25,474 nucleotides of DNA from an uncultured Oscillospiraceae bacterium (GTDB taxonomy: Bacteria; Bacillota_A; Clostridia; Oscillospirales; Oscillospiraceae), in the NCBI GenBank assembly GCA_900754605.1, contig CAAEDK010000169.1, positions 1 to 25,474 of the forward strand, written 5' to 3'. Both the position numbers and the translations under genes were made by a program. Positions 1-5,334 of the stretch are shown in pieces (the stretch's first letter is position 1; every line of letters starts with the position of its first letter). The notes beneath the pieces are model-generated. The model was given only the letters and a program-made list of their open reading frames with translations, was not told where the DNA came from and did not search any database.

Positions 1-64
1 GCACGCCCACCTGAGCGTCTAGCAGCCGCTGGGAGAGAATGGCATCCTGCTTGATCTCGCTCAC
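1..64 (-). CDS. Start of an unidentified phage/ICE early gene (partial)
   Basis: Only the first 21 codons are in the window. A GTG start (64-62) overlaps the TGA stop (63-61) of the replication-initiator gene in a GTGA arrangement, which suggests translational coupling. A purine-rich AAGGGGG lies upstream. The peptide begins MSEIKQDAILSQ and continues in frame to the window edge. In this position, after an initiator, phages often carry a DnaC-like helicase loader, but nothing visible identifies this one; that is inference from gene order only. Confidence 0.5.
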   Translation of the reverse strand, partial: MSEIKQDAILSQRLLDAQVGV

Positions 65-810
65 AGGCACCGCCCCCTTCTGGCATCATCGGGTGGGGTA
101 GGACGCTCCGGCTCTGCAGGAAACAGTTCGTCCTCCCACCGGCGGCCGTTGATCCACGTGGTGGGGTCCGGTATGTATTGACCGCCATCCCGCTGCCAAC
201 GGTCACTGCACTTCTGACGCTCCAAAGCAGCCAGGATGACAGACGCCAATGCGGCATCTGGCCGCAGCTTCTGCCATAGTTCCCGCGCCTTTTTCTTTTT
301 GACCTTCTTGGGGTACTTGTCCCAAAAGAGGTCAAATGACCTCATAAGGTCAGGGTCATCCCCCTTTGGGGGACTATAGGGGGTATTATTATAATTACTT
401 ATAGATGTGGAACCGCAAGTTTCTGCGGGTACCCCCCTCAAATTTCTGCGGGTACCCTCCCCGGGGTACCCGCAGTTTTTTGCGGGTACCTCCTGGACCT
501 CTGGAGGGGCCAGTTTCCGGCCGCAGAAGATCCTGCGCTCCGTGCCGCCAGCGCCTTCCCGGCGGGGCCGGGTGACCACCCGAATCTGCCCCACATCCTC
601 CAGGGCTTTGAGTAGGTTACGGACAGTTGTCTCACTGCATCCCAACAGGTCCATGAAATCCTGGTTGCTGGCATCGCACCAGCCATCCGGCCCAGAGAGC
701 CGGTATATCTCTCCAAAGAGCAGCTTGCCGGTGGCTGGTACCGCATCCTCATACAATAAATCCACCCAAATGATGGCGAACTGCCCGCCCTTTTTGGGGT
801 ACCTCCGCAT
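61..810 (-). CDS. Phage-type replication initiator / replisome organiser, winged-helix N-terminus
   Basis: A 249-residue protein. I chose the ATG at 810 because GAGGAGGGG precedes it at good spacing; the frame stays open upstream to 903 but without a ribosome site. Residues about 25-85 look like a winged helix-turn-helix (NQDFMDLLGCSETTVRNLLKAL is its core). Residues about 105-150 are a low-complexity linker encoded by repeated DNA. The C-terminal part has FWDKYPKK, a lysine-rich stretch and then PDPTTWINGRRW, a layout I associate with Firmicutes phage replication proteins. By analogy with lambda O it would bind origin repeats and recruit the helicase loader. It is the next-to-last visible gene of a leftward early operon. 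Family assignment is from recognition, not a search. Confidence 0.7.
   Translation of the reverse strand: MRRYPKKGGQFAIIWVDLLYEDAVPATGKLLFGEIYRLSGPDGWCDASNQDFMDLLGCSETTVRNLLKALEDVGQIRVVTRPRREGAGGTERRIFCGRKLAPPEVQEVPAKNCGYPGEGTRRNLRGVPAETCGSTSISNYNNTPYSPPKGDDPDLMRSFDLFWDKYPKKVKKKKARELWQKLRPDAALASVILAALERQKCSDRWQRDGGQYIPDPTTWINGRRWEDELFPAEPERPTPPDDARRGRCL
373..404. other. AT-rich block next to the iterons (possible unwinding element)
   Basis: A stretch running through TATTATTATAATTACTTATA is almost free of G and C although the surrounding gene is GC-rich. It directly adjoins the repeats at 420-490. The pairing of iterons with an AT-rich tract inside an initiator gene matches the lambda-type origin layout. 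Function is inferred. Confidence 0.35.
420..490. repeat. Iteron-like repeats inside the initiator gene
   Basis: The core CTGCGGGTACC, usually preceded by TTT, occurs at 420-433 and 443-456 (23 bp apart). A variant with TTTTTG in place of TTTCTG is at 477-490, and an inverted copy (GGTACCCGCAG) is at 465-475. Copies at 465-475 and 477-490 can pair as a hairpin. They fall in the linker region of the initiator. Initiator genes of lambdoid phages carry the origin iterons in this position, so these may be initiator binding sites. Confidence 0.5.
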
Positions 811-823
811 AACCCCCCTCCTC

Positions 824-1066
824 TCAGATGGTGTCCTCCGGCATCCGGAGCCACCGGAGGTCATAGTGTTTCTCCAGATTGGCAGGAGACAACACATTTC
901 CATTGCTTTTTATCCAAGTGCATCCCGCCTCTGTCTGGAGGCGGCTGACAAGATACCGCTCAGTCCCCCAGGTGGATTTCGGGATCATGTGCAGCACGAT
1001 CAGTTCCCCGTCATGGGGGCCGCAGGTCTTTCGCTGACGCAGATCCAGCGTTTTCCATGCGGTCAT
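824..1066 (-). CDS. Hypothetical 80-residue phage/ICE protein
   Basis: The ATG at 1066 follows a GGGAGGCGGCGAGG purine tract, and the ATG overlaps the TGA of the tiny upstream gene (ATGA), so translation is probably coupled. The gene ends 13 bases before the initiator start. The product is small, soluble and mixed-charge (MTAWKTLDLRQRK, then CGPHDGELIVLHMIPKS). I recognise no domain. Its position in a tightly packed early operon supports it being real. Confidence 0.6.
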   Translation of the reverse strand: MTAWKTLDLRQRKTCGPHDGELIVLHMIPKSTWGTERYLVSRLQTEAGCTWIKSNGNVLSPANLEKHYDLRWLRMPEDTI

Positions 1067-1158
1067 CCTCGCCGCCTCCCTTCAATCCGATCCACCAGCC
1101 GGAACAGTCCGCTGGTGGCCGTACAAATGCCGATCAGCACAAAACCCCAGGCAATCAC
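1063..1158 (-). CDS. Tiny 31-residue membrane peptide, coupled at both ends
   Basis: A GTG start (1158-1156) sits behind GGAAGGAGGTG and overlaps the TGA stop (1157-1155) of the XRE gene upstream as GTGA. Its own TGA (1065-1063) overlaps the next ATG as ATGA. The peptide has a hydrophobic segment (IAWGFVLIGICTATSG) and an arginine-rich C-terminus (RIEGRRRG), as in a single-span membrane peptide with a cytoplasmic basic tail. The double stop/start overlap and ideal ribosome site argue for translation. Function unknown. Confidence 0.55.
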   Translation of the reverse strand: MIAWGFVLIGICTATSGLFRLVDRIEGRRRG

Positions 1159-1751
1159 GGAAAGGGCACCTCCTTCCCGGTTAAATTGGGGCTTGCATTT
1201 TGAGCTGATTGTGTTACAATAGTCTTGCAATCGTTCTCGGACGCAAGTCCCTGAACCGAACGCCTTGAGGTTGCCGCCTCGGGGCGTTCTTTTTTTATGG
1301 CGGAATCAGGTGAGCAGAAGATTTCCAGCTCCAGGCTCGATTGAATGATGCTCCGCAGTATCTTGACAATCGCGTCGAACTCCGGCTGCTCGGTGTCATC
1401 GACCCGCCCGTCTTCGGCAATGGCCATCAGGCGTTCCAGGCAGGCCCCTTGGGAGAAACTGCGCATCCGGTTGTAGATCCGGATGGCCACCTCCGGGATG
1501 CTCCGTGGTTCCAGCTGTGGGATCACACGCGATATGAGAGCGTTTGTCTCGTGCAGGTGTTGGTAGGCGAGCTGGGGAGCGCCGAAACAAACAACCATCC
1601 GCTCCACGACATCAGCGGGCGGGGTTCGCTGGTAGGTCTCGTATGCTCTCACGCTTTCGATTGAGATATTGAGCTGTTCGGCGGCTGCTTCCTGCGTGTA
1701 ACCAGCCGCCCGGCGAGCAATTTTGTAAATATTGCTGTAGTCCTCCGGCAT
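1155..1751 (-). CDS. XRE-family helix-turn-helix regulator (198 aa)
   Basis: The ATG at 1751 follows AAAAGGAGG at proper spacing. The N-terminus (residues about 5-60) is a lambda-Cro type helix-turn-helix: ARRAAGYTQEAAAEQLNIS, then SVRAYE, the usual scaffold-recognition helices. Residues about 65-140 are a helical domain of no known role. The last 45 or so residues are polar and look disordered; they are encoded by DNA that also carries a promoter-hairpin-terminator unit on the other strand (1193-1296). The gene is in the leftward early operon, 28 bases after the excisionase-like gene and overlapping the next small gene. It probably regulates the element; the target is not known. Confidence 0.75.
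   Translation of the reverse strand: MPEDYSNIYKIARRAAGYTQEAAAEQLNISIESVRAYETYQRTPPADVVERMVVCFGAPQLAYQHLHETNALISRVIPQLEPRSIPEVAIRIYNRMRSFSQGACLERLMAIAEDGRVDDTEQPEFDAIVKILRSIIQSSLELEIFCSPDSAIKKERPEAATSRRSVQGLASENDCKTIVTQSAQNASPNLTGKEVPFP
1193..1220 (+). promoter_or_regulatory. Sigma-70-type promoter antisense to the XRE gene
   Basis: TTGCAT (1193-1198), a 16-base spacer, then TACAAT (1215-1220), reading right. The -10 sits in a small dyad, ATTGT-GTT-ACAAT (1208-1220). The expected start is near 1226, about 30 bases before a strong intrinsic terminator. No coding frame follows, so it would make a short RNA. Confidence 0.5.
1226..1296 (+). ncRNA. Candidate ~70-nt small RNA antisense to an XRE regulator gene
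   Basis: Downstream of the promoter at 1193-1220 lie a GGAC-GCAA-GTCC hairpin with a GNRA tetraloop (1239-1250) and then a GC-rich terminator stem, GAACGCC (1258-1264) with GGCGTTC (1283-1289), plus inner GAGG/CCTC pairing, ending in seven T (1290-1296). The terminator orientation suits only the + strand, opposite to the gene in which it lies. Promoter, structured body and terminator within about 100 bases make a compact sRNA unit. It would be perfectly complementary to the 3' part of the XRE message. Expression is unproven. Confidence 0.5.
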
Positions 1752-1779
1752 GGTGTTTTCCTCCTTTTCGCGGTATGAT

Positions 1780-1989
1780 TTAGCTGACTTGGGGAGTCGA
1801 AGACTCCAGGAACTGAATCAGCTCCTGCTTGAGAATGCGGATTTGTGTGCCAATCCGCAGGCTCTTGATGCGGCCACAGCGGACCAGCTCGTACACGGTG
1901 CCCTTGCCGACGCCCAGGATGGGAGCCAGCTCCTCCACGGTCATAATCAGGGGCAGATCGTCAAACGACGTGAGTTGTTTTTTCTCCAT
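1780..1989 (-). CDS. Excisionase-family (HTH_17) DNA-binding protein
   Basis: A 69-residue protein starting at the ATG at 1989, seven bases after AAAGGAGG; an in-frame upstream ATG at 2031 has no ribosome site and overlaps the previous gene. It contains the MerR/excisionase-like pattern MTVEELAPILGVGKGTVYELVRCG then IKSLRIGTQIRI, a winged helix of the kind in Xis proteins and plasmid regulators. In an integrative element it could be the recombination directionality factor for one of the tyrosine recombinases at 5335-7495, or a transcription factor. It sits between two XRE genes in the early operon. Confidence 0.75.
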   Translation of the reverse strand: MEKKQLTSFDDLPLIMTVEELAPILGVGKGTVYELVRCGRIKSLRIGTQIRILKQELIQFLESSTPQVS

Positions 1990-2005
1990 GTGCAAGACCT
2001 CCTTT

Positions 2006-2206
2006 CTAGGCGCTGGTTTTTCGTCCGGCAACCTCGTCCAGGGAGACGCCGAAGATCTCCGCCAGCTGGATCAGGTTGTCGTAAGTGGGATTGGCGCGGC
2101 CCCGCTCCCATTTGGTGATCGAGGGCGTGGTGAGCCGCATCTTGGCGGCAAGTTCCGCCTGGGTCATACCGGCGGCCTCTCGCAGCTGCTTGATGTTATT
2201 TGCCAT
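2006..2206 (-). CDS. Small XRE-family repressor (66 aa)
   Basis: The ATG at 2206 follows GAGAGGAGG. Nearly the whole protein is one helix-turn-helix: IKQLREAAGMTQAELAAKM, then PSITKWERGRANPTYDNLIQLAEIFGVSLDE, a textbook Cro/C1-type fold. It has no dimerisation or peptidase domain, so it is Cro-like in size. It lies 16 bases before the excisionase-like gene in the leftward operon and could act as a Cro counterpart to the divergent repressor at 2752-3111. Confidence 0.8.
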   Translation of the reverse strand: MANNIKQLREAAGMTQAELAAKMRLTTPSITKWERGRANPTYDNLIQLAEIFGVSLDEVAGRKTSA

Positions 2207-2301
2207 TTGAAACCTCCTCTCTGAAATGCTTGAAACATGAACTGCTCCGTGTTAAAATTGCCTTGTGGTTATAACGTTGACTTCTTGGGTGTCGATTGCT
2301 G

Positions 2302-2385
2302 TCAATCCAGCAATACGTGCATGAGAATGGTTGTTACCGCTGATAGGAAAATGGGTTGCCAATACTCTTTGAGATACCGTTTCAT
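2302..2385 (-). CDS. Tiny 27-residue membrane peptide
   Basis: The ATG (2385-2383) overlaps the TGA (2384-2382) of the preceding gene as ATGA. The peptide starts MKRYLKEYWQP, then a hydrophobic run (IFLSAVTTILMHVLL) and a stop at 2302. A basic N-terminus followed by one membrane span resembles short phage membrane peptides or type I toxin-like peptides. Support is the coupled start and the sensible composition. Function unknown. Confidence 0.45.
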   Translation of the reverse strand: MKRYLKEYWQPIFLSAVTTILMHVLLD

Positions 2386-2588
2386 GGGTGGCTCACCCCC
2401 TTTGTGCTTCTTTCGATGGGATCAAGCGGCTCGGATAATTGCTCCGTGAACTGCACGGTGGCGGTATCCCGGGCAGCTCTTCCGACAAAGGCAAGGATCT
2501 CTTCGGCCTGCCTCACTGTGCAGCCTTCACGGGCAAGCAGTTCCATGATCTGCTTTGCGATCCGGCGGTTTTTTCTGGTTGCTTCCAT
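2382..2588 (-). CDS. Hypothetical 68-residue protein, first gene of the leftward early operon
   Basis: The ATG at 2588 follows GAAAGGAGGTG. It is the first gene behind the strong promoter at 2646-2674. The helical sequence ATRKNRRIAKQIMELLAREG then CTVRQAEEILAFVGR could form a small DNA-binding or adaptor helix bundle, but I recognise no named family. The tail is polar (SEPLDPIERSTKG). It is coupled to the tiny membrane peptide downstream. Confidence 0.65.
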   Translation of the reverse strand: MEATRKNRRIAKQIMELLAREGCTVRQAEEILAFVGRAARDTATVQFTEQLSEPLDPIERSTKGVSHP

Positions 2589-2645
2589 GGCGGCTCACCT
2601 CCTTTCGCGTTTGTTTTTGCCTGTTGGTTTACTTCCTATGGGTAA

Positions 2646-2674
2646 ATCATAAATCCAAAATATTGGATTGTCAA
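2646..2674 (-). promoter_or_regulatory. Early-operon promoter with operator dyad in the spacer
   Basis: Reading left: TTGACA (2674-2669), a 17-base spacer, TATGAT (2651-2646), a near-consensus vegetative promoter. The spacer is a perfect inverted repeat, AATCCAA-AATA-TTGGATT (2652-2669), between -35 and -10. A repressor dimer there would block RNA polymerase. The divergent XRE gene at 2752 is the obvious candidate repressor. Confidence 0.75.
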
Positions 2675-2751
2675 CATTTTAAGAGTAAATTTTGGTCTGC
2701 ATTTGCAGCTTTGTCATATCGCCCAATTTGCAGATATAGGAGTGAAGGCCC

Positions 2752-3111
2752 TTGGACCCCCTGAAAATTGTTGAAAATATACAAAGATTATGTGTCGCAA
2801 AGGGGACTACTCCAACAGTAGCGTGCCGAGAGAGTGGCGTCGGGAAGAGCTTGGTTTCCAACTTGAAAAACCGTGGCAACTGGCCTTCGGCGGAAAAACT
2901 CCATATATTAGCGGCATATCTTGGTGTAACTACGAGCGAACTGCTGGGCGAGGAAGATCCCCACGGGGAAGGCCCGACGCAGCCTTATCTGGTGATGCGC
3001 TACAACAGCCTGTCCCCGGCGAGCCAGGACAAGCTCATGACCTTCCTGGAGTATCTGGTAGCCGAAGAGAGTAAAAAAAATGTGTCCGAATCGGACACAC
3101 AAAAGGATTGA
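2752..3111 (+). CDS. XRE-family repressor, divergent from the early operon
   Basis: A 119-residue protein with an unusual TTG start at 2752, placed 8 bases after AGGAG; no in-frame ATG or GTG fits a ribosome site. Residues 5-68 form a helix-turn-helix (IVENIQRLCVAKGTTPTVACRESGVG, then SLVSNLKNRGNWPSAEKLHILAAYLGVTTSELLG as separate helices). The C-terminal 45 residues are helical and end in a lysine- and serine-rich tail (KKNVSESDTQKD), with no visible peptidase catalytic pair, so SOS self-cleavage is not evident. Its divergence from a promoter carrying a spacer dyad suggests it is the element's maintenance repressor. Confidence 0.8.
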   Translation: MDPLKIVENIQRLCVAKGTTPTVACRESGVGKSLVSNLKNRGNWPSAEKLHILAAYLGVTTSELLGEEDPHGEGPTQPYLVMRYNSLSPASQDKLMTFLEYLVAEESKKNVSESDTQKD

Positions 3112-3132
3112 TTTTGATCAAAGAGGTGGATT

Positions 3133-3810
3133 ATGGGTTTTCTCGCCAGCTTGTTTAACCGTCCCCCAAAGCTGAATGTCTATGATCTGTTGTACATTTA
3201 CATGCGCCGTGGGACCCCTTGGGGGAATGCAGAGCCTACATGGAAAATGAAAAACTGTTTCCCTAATCCCGGAATTTATAAACACTGGGATCGTGCTATG
3301 ACCTTGGGGCTGATCCAGCCCGCGCAGGCACCTGATCGCCTAGAGTATGCCACCATAGACGAACTGCAGCCATTTCTGGAGAAGTTTGGCTTAAAAAAGC
3401 GCGGTTCAAAGTCCACCCTGATTCAGGAACTTATGGATGCAGGGAAAGGAACGGAAGTAGCAAATTCGCTCCCACAGGTGGTAGGGTTGACAGAGCTTGG
3501 AAAAACTCTGCTGGCCCAGCATGATTACATTCCCTATGTGGTCAAACGTTGCAAAGAAATCCCCGGCGGATTTGAAAAGATGTTCGCCGCTAGGAAAAGA
3601 GACGCTGGCCCCAGTAAATACGAGATCATCCTATCTAGCTTGAGTGAAGAGACGTTTTTCACCGATGGCTGTTACGACGAAAAGGATAAGGAATACGCTC
3701 GAAACAGCCGCAGATATGCAAAGAGCGTGTACCGTGATTTTGTAAAATCTGTTGTGGCCGACGCAAAAAAGGACGGCATCGTCATTGACATAGACAGGTA
3801 TCTTGACTGA
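3133..3810 (+). CDS. SAP-domain protein of the integrative element
   Basis: A 225-residue protein, ATG at 3133 after AGAGGTGG, 21 bases after the repressor gene and so probably co-transcribed. Residues about 72-106 (YATIDELQPFLEKFGLK, then KRGSKSTLIQELMDAG) fit a SAP motif, a two-helix DNA-binding module. The N-terminus includes LLYIYMRRGTPWGN, and there is a lysine-rich C-terminal helix region. Genes next to phage repressors often encode superinfection immunity, lysogenic conversion or repressor-modulating functions; which applies here cannot be told. I do not recognise the full-length family. Confidence 0.65.
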   Translation: MGFLASLFNRPPKLNVYDLLYIYMRRGTPWGNAEPTWKMKNCFPNPGIYKHWDRAMTLGLIQPAQAPDRLEYATIDELQPFLEKFGLKKRGSKSTLIQELMDAGKGTEVANSLPQVVGLTELGKTLLAQHDYIPYVVKRCKEIPGGFEKMFAARKRDAGPSKYEIILSSLSEETFFTDGCYDEKDKEYARNSRRYAKSVYRDFVKSVVADAKKDGIVIDIDRYLD

Positions 3811-3844
3811 TCTGCATAAATCCTCGAATTAACAAAGAAGGCAG

Positions 3845-3873
3845 TTGACTTTTTTAACCTGCGGACATAATAT
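3845..3873 (+). promoter_or_regulatory. Strong vegetative-type promoter upstream of a structured non-coding region
   Basis: TTGACT (3845-3850), 17-base spacer, TAATAT (3868-3873). The expected start is near 3880. No convincing gene follows for almost a kilobase; the RNA would begin with strong inverted repeats. Confidence 0.6.
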
Positions 3874-3879
3874 AATACC

Positions 3880-4136
3880 AGTACAGCGAAATGACGTTAT
3901 CCTTCCGTCCGTTGTACGATCAAGCCCTTGGAACAGGTCCCTTACGATCAGGGGATCGCCAGTTCCAAGGGCTTTCGACTTGACTGGGGACAAAGCGGGA
4001 AAATCTCCGCTGGCGGTTGCCTGTGACTGAATGGATGACTTGCGAGAAAAAATAACAGAGCTGGAACCTTTCCTCCCAGGTGTGCCTTGCGGCATTTTAC
4101 ACCCTGCCCCGATTGCGGAACGTCCCAGCTCTGTTA
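3880..4136 (+). ncRNA. Candidate structured non-coding RNA or palindromic element
   Basis: From the predicted start near 3880 there are two large inverted repeats. The first has perfect 13-bp arms, AAGCCCTTGGAAC (3922-3934) and its complement (3962-3974), with a loop containing CCC/GGG. The second has 15-bp arms with one mismatch, TAACAGAGCTGGAAC (4053-4067) and 4122-4136, around a 54-base loop. A 47-codon frame (4031-4174) crosses the second repeat but has no ribosome site. I know no RNA family that matches; it could also be two small palindromic (MITE-like) insertions. No reverse transcriptase is nearby, so a retron is not supported. Confidence 0.35.
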
Positions 4137-4267
4137 AATGGTATGTTACTCTACCAGAAATATATCATACATAAACATCGGAATTCAATGCGGAAATTGC
4201 ACAAATGAAAATAACCGATTTTCAAAAAACGAACAAAAGATTTGGCCCACAGTGGGAAAATCTCCGC
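3997..4267. repeat. Direct repeat GGGAAAATCTCCGC flanking the second hairpin
   Basis: Identical 14-base copies lie at 3997-4010 and 4254-4267, 257 bases apart, on either side of the 4053-4136 palindrome. The first sits in a short dyad (AGCGG...CCGCT). They may be protein-binding sites or the trace of a duplication. The rest of 4137-4253 is AT-rich and I see nothing else in it. Confidence 0.4.
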
Positions 4268-4269
4268 CT

Positions 4270-4298
4270 TTGACATCCTTCTCAAAATATGGTACATT
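4270..4298 (+). promoter_or_regulatory. Promoter for the integrase leader
   Basis: TTGACA (4270-4275), 17-base spacer, TACATT (4293-4298). It reads toward the recombinase genes. Between it and the first recombinase lie tandem repeats, short open frames and an intrinsic terminator (4773-4809), so it would give a leader of about 500 nt. Confidence 0.45.
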
Positions 4299-4383
4299 GA
4301 TGGTGCATTGAGGAAGTATCAGAGCTCTGTGTAAAACAGGCATAGTATCTGCGCTTCATTTGTTTTTTGCGCCGAAAGGCGAT

Positions 4384-4417
4384 AGGGCGGAGTAAGTTAG
4401 GGCGGAGTAAGTTAGGG
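4384..4417. repeat. Tandem 15-bp repeat in the integrase leader
   Basis: The unit AGGGCGGAGTAAGTT occurs at 4384-4398 and 4399-4413 and begins again (AGGG). Directly after it, AGGGAGG is a good ribosome site for an ATG at 4427 that opens a 23-codon frame (4427-4498). The repeats could change spacing around that leader frame. Confidence 0.6.
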
Positions 4418-4480
4418 AGGAATGGCATGAGACAAGGGACAAGTGCGCCCCTGGCCCTGCCGGATCCGGACAGTCCGATA

Positions 4481-4519
4481 AAATTGACAGTGTTTTGACA
4501 TGAAATTGACAGTGTTTTG
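4481..4519. repeat. Duplicated AAATTGACAGTGTTTTG motif
   Basis: The 17-base motif occurs at 4481-4497 and 4503-4519 in the same orientation, a 22-bp period (two helical turns). Both copies contain TTGACA. The same-face spacing suggests protein-binding sites such as integrase arm-type sites or transposase end repeats; both copies happen to encode KLTVF in short frames. I cannot decide between these by eye. Confidence 0.5.
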
Positions 4520-4772
4520 CACTTGCCAAAATCCGGAAGATGTGATAAAAAAGAGGTAGATTGATTTTTGTGCGTACTCTGCTGAAATGCGGGGGGCGGA
4601 CCGGGTTCCCGATCCGTTCGCGGTTGACGCATTGCACACGTTGTTAGGTTTGTACGTTTTTGTTTGTAACGTATTGGGGAAAGGGGTAACTATGCCCAGC
4701 TCCGATTTTTAGGAATGAGAGATCAGACTGCGGGCCTGATCGCCATGAACTGAATGACTGATCCTGAATTGG

Positions 4773-4809
4773 GTCCGAAAACAAGTATGGTTTGTTTTCG
4801 GGCTTTTTT
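4773..4809 (+). terminator. Intrinsic terminator / possible attenuator before the recombinase operon
   Basis: CCGAAAACAA (4775-4784) pairs with TTGTTTTCGG (4792-4801), extended by outer pairs, and is followed by six T (4804-4809). It lies between the promoter at 4270-4298 and the recombinases with no substantial gene upstream. It may end a short leader RNA or attenuate integrase expression. Confidence 0.7.
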
Positions 4810-4853
4810 GCGCTTTCAGGAGAAAATCAGGCTTTGCCGCTAAGGAGAAGAGA

Positions 4854-5150
4854 ATGAAACAGACCATGAAATCACAGTTATTTCCCGGGCCGGTCTCTAT
4901 GGCCGCCCACGTCCGCTGCTGGCAGAGCGGACGCTTCAACCGTTCCGGCTGGTGCCCCTGCCAGGCACTGGCATCCGTATCCGGCAATACGGAATCCCCC
5001 CGTCGCAGGGCCGCCGCCGGCAGGCCCCAGGACACCCGCAGCCATGCGGCTGCAGCCGAGTTCAGCGGCCTGGTGTCCGCCGCCGTCCGTCAGGACAGAG
5101 ATCCAGGATCTCCATGCGGCAATCGTACTGACCCCGTGAAAAGAAAATAG
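4854..5150 (+). CDS. Uncertain 98-residue open frame before the recombinases
   Basis: The ATG at 4854 has a good ribosome site (TAAGGAGA, 7 bases). The frame uses GC-rich codons like the neighbouring genes, but the product is rich in Arg, Ser, Ala and Cys with little predicted order, and I recognise nothing in it. The following 185 bases to the first recombinase are non-coding, GC-rich and unexplained. It may be a real small recombination accessory protein, a decayed gene or chance. Confidence 0.35.
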   Translation: MKQTMKSQLFPGPVSMAAHVRCWQSGRFNRSGWCPCQALASVSGNTESPRRRAAAGRPQDTRSHAAAAEFSGLVSAAVRQDRDPGSPCGNRTDPVKRK

Positions 5151-5334
5151 AGACAGGTCTCTGGTTTGCTGACGCCCTGAACACAGGAGCGTTGTGCGGC
5201 AAGGGTTTGTGATCCGGGAAGAGCCATCGGGCCCCGCTGACACGCCGGAGATCTGCCGGAAACGTACAGATCTGCCACTGGCCGGACTGCGCCCATCTGA
5301 ACCTTATTTTTGATGAATAAGGAGACGTACATAT

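Noticed and set aside
3880..4136. Retron msr-msd
   Set aside because: Inverted repeats suggested it, but there is no reverse transcriptase gene in the window.
4031..4174. 47-codon frame beginning MDDLREKITELEPF
   Set aside because: The composition is protein-like, but there is no ribosome site and both arms of a 15-bp inverted repeat lie inside it; kept only as a note under the structured region.
4384..4519. Short repeats considered as a CRISPR array
   Set aside because: Only two copies of each unit, no spacers of regular size, and no cas genes in the window.
4282..4639. Several overlapping leftward frames in the integrase leader
   Set aside because: No ribosome sites, low-quality composition, and they run through tandem repeats and a promoter on the other strand.
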